In this document: positions 9,434 to 18,859 of the stretch, in pieces
Numbering within the stretch: position 1 is the first letter of the stretch
Layout of the letters: each line of letters opens with the position of its first letter
Assembly: GCA_964632945.1 (NCBI GenBank)
Contig: CAZWCX010000017.1
Location: 1 to 64,000 of the forward strand
Reading direction: 5' to 3'
Length of the DNA stretch: 64,000 bases
Origin: CAZWCX01 sp964632945
GTDB lineage: Bacteria; Planctomycetota; MHYJ01; WSZJ01; CAZWCX01
Made by a program: the position numbers and the translations under genes
The notes under the pieces: model-generated
Told to the model about the DNA's origin: nothing
Database searches by the model: none
Seen by the model: the letters and a program-made list of their open reading frames with translations, nothing else

Positions 9434-11650
9434 ATGTTCTCCTGGATCCTGGGCTTCATTCGCCGCAAGGGCCTCGTTCCCGCCATGTCGGAAACCGAGC
9501 GCATCGCGCTCGAGGCCGGCAGCGTCTGGATCGAGGCCGAGTTCTTCTCCGGGAGGCCGGACTTCCGGCGCATGCTCGCGGAATCGTATCCCACCCTCGA
9601 CGCGCGCGAGCAGGCCTTTCTGGACGGCCCGTGCGAGGAGGCCTGTCGGATGGTGGTCCCATGGGACGTGTCCCGCGCGCGGGAGCTTCCCGAGGCGGCG
9701 TGGAGATTCGTCAAGGAGCGGGGCTTCTTCGGGATGACGGTGCCGCAGGAGTACGGCGGCCTGGGCTTCTCCCCCCTCGGCGTCAGCGCGGTGATCGGGA
9801 AACTCGCCACGCGCTCGATTCCCTTGTCGGCGGTGGTGTTGATTCCGAACTCGGTCGGCCCGGCGGAACTGATCGCGCACCACGGCACGGAGGAACAGAA
9901 GAAGCGCTGGTTGCCGCGACTGGCCAGCGGCGAGGAGATCCCGTGCTTCGCGCTGACCGAGCCGAACGCCGGGTCGGACGCCGCGTCGATTGAATCGAGC
10001 GGAGTCGCCTTCCGGGGCGGAGACGGCGCGGTCCGGATCCGGCTGGAATTCAACAAGCGCTACATCACGCTGGCCCCGGTATCGACGTTGATCGGCCTGG
10101 CATTCCGGCTGCGGGACCCCGAGAATCTGTTCGGCAAGGGGCCGGAGCCGGGGATCACGGTCGCGCTGGTCCCGGCGTCGACCCCGGGGGTCGAGATCGG
10201 TCGCCGACATGATCCGATGGGCGTGCCCTTCCCCAACGGGCCGATCGTGGGACGCGGGGTGGAAGTCGGGGCGGACGCGATCATCGGGGGCGCGGAATTC
10301 GCCGGGCGCGGCTGGCAGATGCTGATGGAGGCGCTGTCCGCCGGCCGGTCGATCTCCCTGCCCGCCCAGTCGGCCGCGGGCGCCAAGGCGGCGACCCGGG
10401 CAATCGGGGCGTACGCCTCCGTCCGGCGCCAGTTCGGACTGCCGATCGGCCGCTTCGAGGGGATTGAGGAGCCGCTGGCGCGGATCGCGGGGATGACCTA
10501 CCTCCTCGAAGCGGTGCGCATCTACACCTGCGGCGCGGTCGCGACGGGCAACAAGCCCTCGGTGGTCTCCGCCATGGTGAAAGTGCTCCAGACGGAGAGC
10601 GCGCGCCGCATCGTCATCGACGCGATGGACGTTGCCGGGGGGGCGGCGCTCTGTCGCGGACCCGGGAACCTCCTCTCCGACGGGTACATGGGCGCGCCGA
10701 TCGGCATCACGGTGGAGGGGGCGAACATCCTGACCCGCACCCTGATCATCTTCGGGCAGGGGGCGCTGCGGTGTCACCCCTATGCGCAGGCGGAACTGCG
10801 CGCCGTCAGCGCAGGGGATCCGCAGGCGTTCCGGTCGGCGTTCCTGGGGCACGCCTGGTTCGTGACCAAGACCTTCTTTCGCACCCTGGCGCTGGAGGGG
10901 ACCCGGGGACTCCTGGCGGGGTCCCCGGTCTCGGGCCCTCCGGCGCGGTATGTCCGGAAGATCGCCTGGGCCTCGGCCCGGTTCGCGCTGCTGGTCGATC
11001 TGGCGATGCTGCTTCTGGGCCCCAAGCTGAAGCGGAAGGGGAAACTGACGGGACGCTTCGCCGACGCGCTGACCTGGATGTATGCTGCGGTCGCGGTCTT
11101 GCGCCGCTACGAAGCGGACGGCCGCCGCGAGGAGGATCTGCCGTTCGTTCGCTGGGGGGCGGAGCACTCCCTCGCGCAGGTCCAGGCCGCGCTCGAAGGC
11201 CTGTTGCGCAACTTCGACGCGCCCGGCGTGGGCTGGCTCCTCCGCGGGCCGGTCGCCGCCTGGATCCGGATGAATCCGATTGCGCACGCCCCCTGCGACG
11301 CCCTGGGGGGGCAGATCGCGGGCCTCATCCAGCGACCCGGGGCCCAGCGGGACCGCCTGACCGACGGGATCTTTCTCTCCCGCGAGGCCTCCGAGCGGCC
11401 GGCCCAGATGGAGCGGGCGCTCGACCTGGCGGTGCGCTCGGATCCGCTGTGGACCCGCATCCGGGATGCGTCCCGCGCCGGTCGCATTCCGGCGGGCGCG
11501 CCGGAGTCGCGAATCGACGAGGCCGCGCAAGCGGGGGTGTTGAGCCCCGAGGAGGCGGACCTGGCGCGCGAATCGCTACGCGCCCGGGAAGCGGTCGTCG
11601 CAGTCGACAGCTTCTCGGCCGACGAGTACTTCGGACGCGGGGCCCCGTAG
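9434..11650 (+). CDS. fadE: Acyl-CoA dehydrogenase, FadE type
   Basis: 738 residues, longer than ordinary acyl-CoA dehydrogenases because of a C-terminal helical extension of the kind seen in FadE. The core includes GFFGMTVPQEYGG, the FAD-binding CFALTEPNAGSDA, GRGWQMLMEALSAGRS, RRQFGLPIGRFEGI, and MDVAGGAALCRGP before the EGANILTRTLIIFGQGA end of the core at about residue 450. It catalyses the first oxidation of fatty acyl-CoA and passes electrons to ETF, and an ETF-ubiquinone oxidoreductase lies 9 kb downstream. GAGGGG precedes the ATG by 6 bases. Confidence 0.93.
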   Translation: MFSWILGFIRRKGLVPAMSETERIALEAGSVWIEAEFFSGRPDFRRMLAESYPTLDAREQAFLDGPCEEACRMVVPWDVSRARELPEAAWRFVKERGFFGMTVPQEYGGLGFSPLGVSAVIGKLATRSIPLSAVVLIPNSVGPAELIAHHGTEEQKKRWLPRLASGEEIPCFALTEPNAGSDAASIESSGVAFRGGDGAVRIRLEFNKRYITLAPVSTLIGLAFRLRDPENLFGKGPEPGITVALVPASTPGVEIGRRHDPMGVPFPNGPIVGRGVEVGADAIIGGAEFAGRGWQMLMEALSAGRSISLPAQSAAGAKAATRAIGAYASVRRQFGLPIGRFEGIEEPLARIAGMTYLLEAVRIYTCGAVATGNKPSVVSAMVKVLQTESARRIVIDAMDVAGGAALCRGPGNLLSDGYMGAPIGITVEGANILTRTLIIFGQGALRCHPYAQAELRAVSAGDPQAFRSAFLGHAWFVTKTFFRTLALEGTRGLLAGSPVSGPPARYVRKIAWASARFALLVDLAMLLLGPKLKRKGKLTGRFADALTWMYAAVAVLRRYEADGRREEDLPFVRWGAEHSLAQVQAALEGLLRNFDAPGVGWLLRGPVAAWIRMNPIAHAPCDALGGQIAGLIQRPGAQRDRLTDGIFLSREASERPAQMERALDLAVRSDPLWTRIRDASRAGRIPAGAPESRIDEAAQAGVLSPEEADLARESLRAREAVVAVDSFSADEYFGRGAP

Positions 11651-11686
11651 CGGCCGCGCGACCGCCGGACCGGCACACCGGCCGAT

Positions 11687-11714
11687 CTCCCTCCTCCCCG
11701 CGGGGAGGAGGGAG
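11687..11714. terminator. Palindromic hairpin between convergent genes
   Basis: A perfect 28-base palindrome: a 14-base C/T-rich arm (11687-11700) followed immediately by its exact complement (11701-11714). As RNA it would form about 12 pairs with a CGCG loop on either strand. It lies between fadE and the convergent lipoprotein gene. No U-run follows on either side, so it may stop polymerase only partly or protect 3' ends. Confidence 0.6.
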
Positions 11715-11798
11715 TCCGCTCACCCGCCCGCCCGGCCCGTCAGGCCGGCCGGAGCCGGATTGCTCGCGAACAACGAAGCGATTCGTCAACAATCCGGG

Positions 11799-12443
11799 TT
11801 AGCGGCCCGCCGCGGCTTCCGTGTCCGCGTAGACGAACGTCTCCGTCCCGGCCGGCGAGGTCTTGGTGATCTCGACCACCGGGCGGCCCGACGCGTCCAC
11901 CGTCTTGCGCGTGGTCACGCGGACGTCCTGCTCGGAGAGCACCTTGGTCTGGCTGGTCGCCGTCTCGCCCAGGCCCCGGGCGGATGAGGACGAGGAGATC
12001 GGCACTTCCTCCTCGACCAGGGGGACCGGCTTGCCGTCATCCTGCGTGGAGCGGGTGTACGTGGTCTTCCCGCTCGAATCGGTCTTCTTGTCGTAGACGA
12101 CGGTCACCACCTTCATCTTGTCGCCTTCATCCGTCCGACCGACCGGATACGACTCCACGCGATGCTCCTTGTCCTCCGCAACGGTGGGCTTCCCGGACTC
12201 CGCAGCCTGCTGCGAGTTCTTGCGAATCAAGTGCTCGACCAGAGTGCCGATCGCCAGGCCGGCGAGGCCGCCGATGAGAGCGCCCTTGCCGCCGCCCACG
12301 GCATACCCGATGCCCGCGCCGGCGACGCCGCCGAGCACGGTGCCGAGACCTGAATTGCCTTTGCAGCCCACGAGCAGCATCGACGCGGACAGCAGAAGTC
12401 CGCAGAGCCAGCGGGCCCGTTCGGTAGCCACAATCCTGATCAT
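11799..12443 (-). CDS. Glycine-zipper lipoprotein
   Basis: 214 residues. The N-terminus ends in the lipobox LLVGC (Cys near residue 27), so the mature protein is lipid-anchored. A glycine-zipper membrane hairpin follows (GGVAGAGIGYAVGGGKGALIGGLAGLAIG, about 35-62). The rest (about 80-214) is hydrophilic and beta-rich with Thr/Ser-rich stretches. Such proteins sit at the outer membrane or envelope and resemble the OmpA-associated or SlyB-like zipper group. Function unknown. It is about 58 bases downstream of the kinase gene on the same strand. Confidence 0.75.
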   Translation of the reverse strand: MIRIVATERARWLCGLLLSASMLLVGCKGNSGLGTVLGGVAGAGIGYAVGGGKGALIGGLAGLAIGTLVEHLIRKNSQQAAESGKPTVAEDKEHRVESYPVGRTDEGDKMKVVTVVYDKKTDSSGKTTYTRSTQDDGKPVPLVEEEVPISSSSSARGLGETATSQTKVLSEQDVRVTTRKTVDASGRPVVEITKTSPAGTETFVYADTEAAAGR

Positions 12444-12500
12444 GTCCCTCTTCCTCCTAATCTGTGGTCCGCGTGGGGACCACGGGAACTACGGATCCGG

Positions 12501-15176
12501 TCATTTCCCCTTCAGGGCTTCTCCGAGTTTGCGCGCGTTCTCGCTCAGCGGCACCCAGGCGCCCCCCTCGCGGGCGTGGCGATCGACCAGGTCCTTGAGC
12601 GCCGCATGGTCGCGTTTCGCCTCCGGAAAACGCCCGAGGTTGTAATTCACGATTCCGCGCATCGCGTGGAGATCGGCGACCGCCTCGTCGTCGGCGCGCG
12701 CCTCCGCTTTCAATTCGATCGCTTCGTCCAGCCACCCCTTGCGCTCCTTCGGGTCCACGTTGCGCCGCCTTCCCGCGGTGGCCGCGAAGCGGAGAATCGG
12801 CAGCCGGATGGCGGCCGGAAGATTGAGTTCCCGCTTGGGCACGAAGTAACGAGCCAGCTGGATGAGTCCGTCCTCGTCGTTGTGGTAGATCAGGAAGGCG
12901 GCGAACTTCTCGACGTACTCCGGCGCGATGCGCGCCGCCGCCTCCACGTTTCGAAGCGCCTCCTGCTTCACGCGCGCGTCGGCGCCGGGACTTTGCCACA
13001 GCACCTCGGCAAGGGCCCGATGGCAGTCGAGGCGGTGGGGGTTGTCGGGCTCGTCGAGCGAATCGACGTAGTCCTGCGCCGCCTTCGGGAAGTCCTCCAA
13101 CCGCTCGTAGAGTCCGGCACGCTGCTTCAGCGCGCGCGCCCGTCGGAGCGACGGCATGTGGCCGTCCAGCAGGATCGTCGACAGCCGCTCGAGCGCTTCC
13201 GTGCGCAGCCTCGGAGGCGCCGCATCCCAGGCCAGCACCGCCCCGCTCCAGACGATCACGTTCTCCTGGTACTCCCCGTCGCCGATCTCCGGACGCAGGT
13301 AGGGACCCAGGAGAGTCACCACCTCCCCGGGGGTACGCGCGACCTGCAAGAGGTAGGAGGCCTGCACGCGCCGGGCCAGGTGCCGCTCCGGATCGATCTC
13401 CTGCGCAATGCGCGCCATCGCCAGGGCCTGATCGGACTTGCCGGAATTGTACATGTCCGCGGCCGCCCACTCGTAGTCCAAGGCCGCGGGAACCGGCAGG
13501 CGCCAGCCGGGAGGCAGGTCGAGCCGGGCCGCCTCCCAGAGCGGAACCCGGTCGAGCGGCGAGCCGGAGGAGAGTTTCGCCTCGCGCAATCGGCCCACGA
13601 GCCGCTCCCATCCGGGGAGATCCCGGGACAGCAGATCCTGGGAGGTGGAATCCGAGGCCAGCGCCGGAACCAGGCCGATCACGGCATCGAGATCCCGCTT
13701 GATCAGGGCTTCCTGAAGTTGTCCCCGGATGGTGGATACCTGCCGCTTGGCCTCCTCCTCCGCGGCCCGGCGCGCCGCGTCCTCGCGCGCCTTGCGCTTG
13801 GCTTCCTCCTCGGCCTTGCGGCGATTCTCCTCCGCGATCCGCTGTTGTTCCGCCTCTTCGGCGCGCTTCTTCGCGGCCATGGCATCCGCCTCGAGACGCG
13901 TCGCCTCTTCTTCCGCGCGTTTCTTGGCCGCGATCGCTTCGGCGTCACGCCGCGCCGCCTCTTCCTGGGCCTTCTTCCGCTCCGCTTCCTCGGCCAACCG
14001 CTGCGCTTCCGCGACCCGCTTCTTCGCCTCGTCGCTGTCGGGATCCACCGCAACCGGGCCGCCGTTATTGGCCACCGCGTCGCCGCCCCCGAAGAGGCCG
14101 AGGTGCCGGGCCAGCCAGTATCCCCCCCCGAGCATGCCGACGAACCCGACCCCGAGCAGCAGCAGGAGGACCGTTATCCCCGAGCCGCCCCCACCCCCGC
14201 CCCCGCCCCGGGCCGCCGCCTGGCCCGGCGCCCGTTGCTGTTCCAGGCACTGCAACACCTCCTCCATGGTCGCCGGACGCGCGGCCTTGTCCTTCTCGAG
14301 ACAGGCCATGATCAGCTGCTCCAGCCAGCCGGGCACCTGCACCTTGGGGTTGGTTTGCGTGACCCCGGGGGGCGTCTCCGCCAGGATGACATGGAAGAGC
14401 TTCTGCTGCGTTTCCGCGCGCAGAGGACGCGCGCCTGCCAGCATCTCGTACAGCATCACCCCGAACGCATAGACGTCGGTCCGCTGGTCCACCGCATCCC
14501 CGACCAGCTGCTCCGGGGACATGTAGGGCAGCGTGCCGATCCCGGCCCCGGGCCGCGTCAGGTCCATCCTCGTCCCGTCGGCCTTGGCCTGGTCCTCGAT
14601 CACGCGCGCGATGCCGAAGTCCAGGACCTTGGCGCGGTCGGTGTCCTTCTCCAGCATCACATTGGCGGGCTTGAGGTCGCGGTGCACCAGGTTCTTCTTA
14701 TGCGCAAACGCCAGGGCGGTGGCCACTTCCCGCGCAATCCGCACCACCTGCGGCCAAGCCAGGGGGCCGCGCGTGATCCGGTCGGCGAGCGCATCCCCTT
14801 CCACGAGCTCCATCACGATGTAGAGGTTCTTGTTGCCCGCCACTCCCGCGTCGAGCGCGGTGACGATGTGGGGATGGACCAGCCCGGCGGTGACGCGCGC
14901 CTCGCGGAGAAACCGCTCCCGCACCTTTTCGTCGCCGGATACCGCCGGCGACAGGATCTTGATCGCCACCTCCTTGCGCAGGACCTCGTGCTCCGCCCGG
15001 TAGACCATTCCCATGCCCCCGTGGCCGAGGAGGGAAACCAGCCGGTACTTGCGGTCGACGATCTGGCCGACATTCGGATCCTTGGCCGCCGGGTGCAGGC
15101 TGCTTCCGCAGGCGCCGCAGGCGCCGCGAGTTACGTCCGTCTCGGAGTGGCACTTCGGACAGGTGGTGCTCGGCAT
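12501..15176 (-). CDS. Membrane Ser/Thr protein kinase with zinc ribbon and coiled coil
   Basis: 891 residues. The order is a Cys4 zinc ribbon (CPKC...CGAC, residues 6-25), a Hanks-type kinase domain (about 38-300) with the GHGGMGMVY glycine loop, VAIK lysine, HRDLKPAN catalytic loop near 165, DFGIA and APE-equivalent SPEQ, a poly-Gly linker (about 322-330), one membrane helix (about 332-355), a long Ala/Glu/Lys/Arg coiled coil (about 379-482) and a TPR-like extracytoplasmic region. The start at 15176 follows AGGAC by 8 bases; ATG 15209 is a possible alternative. The kinase faces the cytoplasm and the C-terminal region presumably senses or binds something outside. Confidence 0.9.
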   Translation of the reverse strand: MPSTTCPKCHSETDVTRGACGACGSSLHPAAKDPNVGQIVDRKYRLVSLLGHGGMGMVYRAEHEVLRKEVAIKILSPAVSGDEKVRERFLREARVTAGLVHPHIVTALDAGVAGNKNLYIVMELVEGDALADRITRGPLAWPQVVRIAREVATALAFAHKKNLVHRDLKPANVMLEKDTDRAKVLDFGIARVIEDQAKADGTRMDLTRPGAGIGTLPYMSPEQLVGDAVDQRTDVYAFGVMLYEMLAGARPLRAETQQKLFHVILAETPPGVTQTNPKVQVPGWLEQLIMACLEKDKAARPATMEEVLQCLEQQRAPGQAAARGGGGGGGGSGITVLLLLLGVGFVGMLGGGYWLARHLGLFGGGDAVANNGGPVAVDPDSDEAKKRVAEAQRLAEEAERKKAQEEAARRDAEAIAAKKRAEEEATRLEADAMAAKKRAEEAEQQRIAEENRRKAEEEAKRKAREDAARRAAEEEAKRQVSTIRGQLQEALIKRDLDAVIGLVPALASDSTSQDLLSRDLPGWERLVGRLREAKLSSGSPLDRVPLWEAARLDLPPGWRLPVPAALDYEWAAADMYNSGKSDQALAMARIAQEIDPERHLARRVQASYLLQVARTPGEVVTLLGPYLRPEIGDGEYQENVIVWSGAVLAWDAAPPRLRTEALERLSTILLDGHMPSLRRARALKQRAGLYERLEDFPKAAQDYVDSLDEPDNPHRLDCHRALAEVLWQSPGADARVKQEALRNVEAAARIAPEYVEKFAAFLIYHNDEDGLIQLARYFVPKRELNLPAAIRLPILRFAATAGRRRNVDPKERKGWLDEAIELKAEARADDEAVADLHAMRGIVNYNLGRFPEAKRDHAALKDLVDRHAREGGAWVPLSENARKLGEALKGK
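14188..14209 (-). other. G-quadruplex-capable run in the kinase coding strand
   Basis: On the coding (minus) strand four guanine runs of 4, 5, 5 and 5 are separated by single bases, encoding the poly-Gly linker before the membrane helix. The motif meets any standard quadruplex pattern and would also be present in the mRNA. It may simply reflect GGG/GGC codon choice for glycine. Confidence 0.6.
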
Positions 15177-15240
15177 GGGCTGCGTCCTGGTCCTGCGTCG
15201 TTCGACCATGCTATCCTGGATGCATGAGTGCTGCGTTTGC

Positions 15241-15269
15241 ATCGTAGCACGCGATTCCTGTGCGCGCAA
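15241..15269 (-). promoter_or_regulatory. Promoter for the zinc-ribbon kinase
   Basis: On the minus strand TTGCGC (15269-15264), a 17-base spacer and TACGAT (15246-15241). The start would lie near 15234, upstream of both candidate start codons (15209 and 15176). It sits in the divergent space between the kinase and the NuoF-like gene. Confidence 0.45.
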
Positions 15270-15376
15270 TGACTGACGCGCCGCCTGGGCCCCCGCCGCA
15301 AGCGATACCGGCCGTTTCCCGGATTCCCGGCTGGGGCCTCTACGCGCGCCGGCGTCCTTCCGGATCGGAGGTTGTC

Positions 15377-16687
15377 ATGCCCAAGGCCGCCCATGCCGTC
15401 CTGCCGGCCTTCCCGGACCGTTCCTATGCGGAGTACGCCGCGCGCGTCCGCGTCGGTGCCGTGGAAAAGGCCCTCTCCCTGCGCCCGGAGGAGGTCGTCG
15501 AGGAAGTCGCGCGCTCCGGACTGCGCGGTCGCGGCGGCGCAGGATTCCCCACCGGAAAGAAGTGGGCGAGCCTGGCGGGCCATCGCTGCGCGACCCGCTC
15601 GGTCATCGGCAACGCGGCGGAAGGGGAACCCGGGACGTTCAAGGACCGGGCGCTCCTTCGTCGCAGTCCGTATCCGGTCCTGGAAGGCATGCGGATCGCC
15701 GCCCACGCGATCGGCACGAACGAAATCTGGATCGGGATCAAGGCCGGATTCCGGGCGGAGATTGCCCGCCTGCACGGCGCCCTGGAGGAGATGCGTTCTC
15801 TCGGTCTGTTCGACGGGATCGAGATTCGCATCGTGGAGGGACCGGACGATTACCTCTTCGGCGAGGAGAAGGCGCTGCTCAACGTGCTGGAAGGGAGGGC
15901 CGCGATGCCTCGCGAAGCGCACTACCCGCCGTACGAATGGGGACTGAACGCCACCGCCACGAGTCCGAACCCGGCCCTGGTGAACAACGTGGAGACGTAT
16001 GCCCGGGTCGCCACGATCCTGCGCGAGGGGGCGGCCTCGTTTCGCGCCACCGGCACGGCCGGGACGCCGGGTTTCCTGCTGGCCACGCTGTCGGGGGACG
16101 TGCGGCGACCGGGCGTGTACGAAGTCGAGGCCGGGATCCCACTGCGACGCCTGCTCGAAGACCAGGGCGGAGGTCCGCTGCCGGGTCGCGCGTTCAAGGC
16201 GGTCCTGCCCGGCCTTTCCGCGGGGGTCCTGACCGGCCCGGATCTCGACGCGCCGCTCGACTTCGATGCCCTCCGGGAGCGCGAGAGCGGCCTGGGGTCC
16301 GCGGGGTTCATCGTGTACGACGACCGCGCGAACATGGGGCGGGTGGCGGAGATGGCCGCGGGCTTCCTCTTCCGCGAGTCTTGCATCCTGTGCCCGGCCT
16401 GCAAAGGCGGACTTCGCGAGGCGACCGAGTCGCTGGGCGAACTGTTCGATGCCGAGGCGCCGGCCGGGGGAGCGGTGGAACGGGCGCTGGCCGGGGCGCG
16501 CCGGGCCCCGCAGGGCAACCGGTGCTGGCTCCCGGTGCAGGGGTCAACGGTGGTCTCGAGCCTGATCGAGAAGTTCCCGCAGGAGTTTCGCGCCCTGGAC
16601 GCGGGACACGCCCCGCAGGTTCCTCCCGTCCCCGTACCCAAGATCGTGGATTGGGACGAGGAGGCCGGCCGATTCCGAATGGCCTGA
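15377..16687 (+). CDS. Stand-alone NuoF-like NADH-binding flavoprotein
   Basis: 436 residues, co-linear with NuoF (51-kDa subunit of complex I). FMN/NADH-site motifs are present: GRGGAGFPTG (from Gly51) and NAAEGEPGTFKDR. The SLBB region and the N3 [4Fe-4S] cluster ligands Cys336, Cys339, Cys342 and Cys383 follow (spacing C-x2-C-x2-C-x40-C). It should oxidise NADH and pass electrons to an iron-sulfur chain. No NuoE, NuoG, hydrogenase or formate dehydrogenase partner is near, so the acceptor is unknown. GGAGG lies 6 bases before the ATG at 15377. Confidence 0.88.
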   Translation: MPKAAHAVLPAFPDRSYAEYAARVRVGAVEKALSLRPEEVVEEVARSGLRGRGGAGFPTGKKWASLAGHRCATRSVIGNAAEGEPGTFKDRALLRRSPYPVLEGMRIAAHAIGTNEIWIGIKAGFRAEIARLHGALEEMRSLGLFDGIEIRIVEGPDDYLFGEEKALLNVLEGRAAMPREAHYPPYEWGLNATATSPNPALVNNVETYARVATILREGAASFRATGTAGTPGFLLATLSGDVRRPGVYEVEAGIPLRRLLEDQGGGPLPGRAFKAVLPGLSAGVLTGPDLDAPLDFDALRERESGLGSAGFIVYDDRANMGRVAEMAAGFLFRESCILCPACKGGLREATESLGELFDAEAPAGGAVERALAGARRAPQGNRCWLPVQGSTVVSSLIEKFPQEFRALDAGHAPQVPPVPVPKIVDWDEEAGRFRMA

Positions 16688-16726
16688 GGAACGCGCCGCC
16701 CTTCTCCGGGAATGGGCGGGTCCGTC

Positions 16727-16761
16727 CCCCCTTCCCGCGGGCCCGGGCGGCGGGAAGGGGG
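16727..16761. terminator. Hairpin between convergent genes
   Basis: A 12-base C-rich arm (16727-16738) pairs exactly with 16750-16761 around an 11-base loop that itself contains GGGCCC. It separates the NuoF-like gene and the convergent HEAT-VWA gene. There is no U-tract, as with the hairpin at 11687. Confidence 0.55.
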
Positions 16762-16780
16762 AAGTCCGGCGCGGCGCGGC

Positions 16781-18859
16781 TTAGTTCTGCGAGTACTTGC
16801 CGCCGTTCTGAGCCGCCAGCTTGCGCAGGAAGTCCACGTTCTGGCCCTCGCCGACCCCCACGCTGTGGACGCGGATCCGGCCCAGCTTGTTCCATTCCTG
16901 CACCGCTTCCAGGATCTTCGCGGGATCGGCGAGCTGGCCGCCCATCGGCGTGCCGTCCGTCATCAGGAAGATCGTGTCGACCTCGAGCTTGAACTTGGGG
17001 TCCTTGAGCTTCGCGAGATCGTCATCCTTCCCGTCCGGAGAGCCGGCCGCCGCGAGGAAGGCCTTGCGCAGCGCATCGTAGATCGCCGTGCCGCCCCCCG
17101 GGCTCATGTTGCTGACGTACTTCAGCGCCTCTTCCTTGTTCTTGTCGTTGGCCGGGATCAGGAACTCGGCCCCTTTGTTCCAGGGCTGCACGTCGCTGCT
17201 GTACTGGAGGATGTTGAAATTGACGTTGGGCTTGAGCTGCTTGACCGTGCGGATGAGTTCGGCCTTCACCACGTCCATCTTGCTCTTGATCCCCTTGCCC
17301 TTTTTCTTCTTCCCGGCGGATTTCGGATCCTTGGGAGCGATGTCGTCGCTGCCGCCCTTGCCGCCGCTCTCCTCGGTGCTCACCGTGTCTTCCCATTCAC
17401 TGGCGGGCAGCGCCATCGAGCCGGAGCGGTCGATACAGAACACGACTTTGTTGGTGTTGATCTCCACGCCGTAGAAAGTCATCGTCTGGTCGGAGGAAAG
17501 GAGATCCTCTTCGTACTGGATCTCGAACTTGCCCTGATTCGCCTCCCACCACTTTTCCCAGGCGACCACGTCCACGCCGTTGTCCTTGCCGGTGATCTCG
17601 CGCATCATCCCGCCGAGCTCCTTCTGGAGCCACTCGGACGAGTTCTTCATGCACTCGAGCAGGGCCGGGACCATGTCCTCGACGCGGTTGTTCATCAACG
17701 CCCGGGCGGCGACGTAGCGCAGGCGCCAATCCTCGTTCTTCAGCAGTTCGAGCATCGGATCGATCGCCTCGTCGACGCCCAGTTCACCGAGGGCTACACC
17801 CGCGCCGACCTTGACCTGGAACGTGTGGCTCTTGAGCGCCTTGAGGAGCGGCTCCGCCCCTTTCGGATTGCCGAGGAGGCCGACCGCTTCGATCGCCGCC
17901 AGCTTCACCTCGTCGTTTCCGTCGGTGACGTAACTCTTGACGTCTTCGTACAGCTCAGGAACGCGGGAGCGTCCGACGCCTCGGATCATCATGACGAGGT
18001 CCTTGGGAACCTTGTCTCCGCTGCGCCCCTCCTTCTCCCCTTCTTTCAGCATCTTGCGCAGGAGGTCGGGGCTCTTCATCCGGCCGATCGCGGTGGCGAA
18101 GGCATCCCGCACGCCGGTTTCGTCGTCGTAGTAGGTGACCAGGCTCTGGATGCGGCCGATCCGCTTGATGAGCCACGCCAGTCCGTCGGCGTTGTTCATC
18201 TCGCCGGCGGCCCAGAGCGACTCGTACTTCACGCGCATGTCGTCGTTCTTGTGCAGCGCTTCGAGGAGGTTGGTGGCCTCGGCGCCGTTGATTCGGCCCA
18301 AGCCCGCCGCCAGCCGGCACTTCTCGACGTCGTCCTTCACGGCCTTGAAGATCGTGTAGATCGTGGGGCCCGCCTTCTTCTCCGCGATCCGTCCGAGCGC
18401 AACCCCGATCGGGAAGAAGAGGCTCTCCTCCTTGTTCTTCTTCGCCTTGTCGACGAGCGGATCCACGGCCTTCGCGCTGCCGATGTTGCCGAGGGCTTCG
18501 ATCGCGGCCTTCTGTACGATCAGGCTGGAGTCCTCGAGGAGCTTGACCAGATCCTCCACCGCTTCGAGGTACTTGAGGCGCCCCAGCGCGCGGGCGGCGG
18601 CTTCGCGAACCCCGACCTCGCTGTCCTTGAGCAGCTTGTGAATCTCCGGGGCGGATTTGGTGATGCCGAGCTCGCCGAGCGTCTTGGCCGCGACCGCGCG
18701 AAGATTGAACCGCTCGCTGCCGAGCAGCTGGTCCAGCTTGGCGACCCGCTTGGCCAGCCGGTCTTCCTTGCTCAGTCGCGCCGCGCCCCCGGGCATGGCG
18801 CACATCAGCGCGAGCCCGAGTACGGCGACCGGAATCAGACGAAAGCCATAGTGCTTCAT
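16781..18859 (-). CDS. Exported HEAT-repeat protein with C-terminal VWA domain
   Basis: 692 residues. The signal peptide (residues 1-27) is followed by about ten HEAT-like helical repeats (about 30-430), a WEKWWEANQGKF segment, and a VWA domain (about 465-690). The VWA metal site is complete: Asp477, Ser479 and Ser481 in FCIDRSGSM, the Thr of GGGTAIYDAL, and an Asp in LMTDG. A Lys-rich insertion (about 505-530) interrupts the VWA domain after the first motif. Such proteins usually bind partners with metal help. The start at 18859 has GGAGGGA 4 bases upstream. Its 3' end faces the NuoF-like gene. Confidence 0.85.
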   Translation of the reverse strand: MKHYGFRLIPVAVLGLALMCAMPGGAARLSKEDRLAKRVAKLDQLLGSERFNLRAVAAKTLGELGITKSAPEIHKLLKDSEVGVREAAARALGRLKYLEAVEDLVKLLEDSSLIVQKAAIEALGNIGSAKAVDPLVDKAKKNKEESLFFPIGVALGRIAEKKAGPTIYTIFKAVKDDVEKCRLAAGLGRINGAEATNLLEALHKNDDMRVKYESLWAAGEMNNADGLAWLIKRIGRIQSLVTYYDDETGVRDAFATAIGRMKSPDLLRKMLKEGEKEGRSGDKVPKDLVMMIRGVGRSRVPELYEDVKSYVTDGNDEVKLAAIEAVGLLGNPKGAEPLLKALKSHTFQVKVGAGVALGELGVDEAIDPMLELLKNEDWRLRYVAARALMNNRVEDMVPALLECMKNSSEWLQKELGGMMREITGKDNGVDVVAWEKWWEANQGKFEIQYEEDLLSSDQTMTFYGVEINTNKVVFCIDRSGSMALPASEWEDTVSTEESGGKGGSDDIAPKDPKSAGKKKKGKGIKSKMDVVKAELIRTVKQLKPNVNFNILQYSSDVQPWNKGAEFLIPANDKNKEEALKYVSNMSPGGGTAIYDALRKAFLAAAGSPDGKDDDLAKLKDPKFKLEVDTIFLMTDGTPMGGQLADPAKILEAVQEWNKLGRIRVHSVGVGEGQNVDFLRKLAAQNGGKYSQN

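Noticed and set aside
12576..15227. 883-codon plus-strand frame opposite the zinc-ribbon kinase
   Set aside because: Product is Arg/Pro/His-rich without domains, exactly opposite a kinase with all catalytic motifs.
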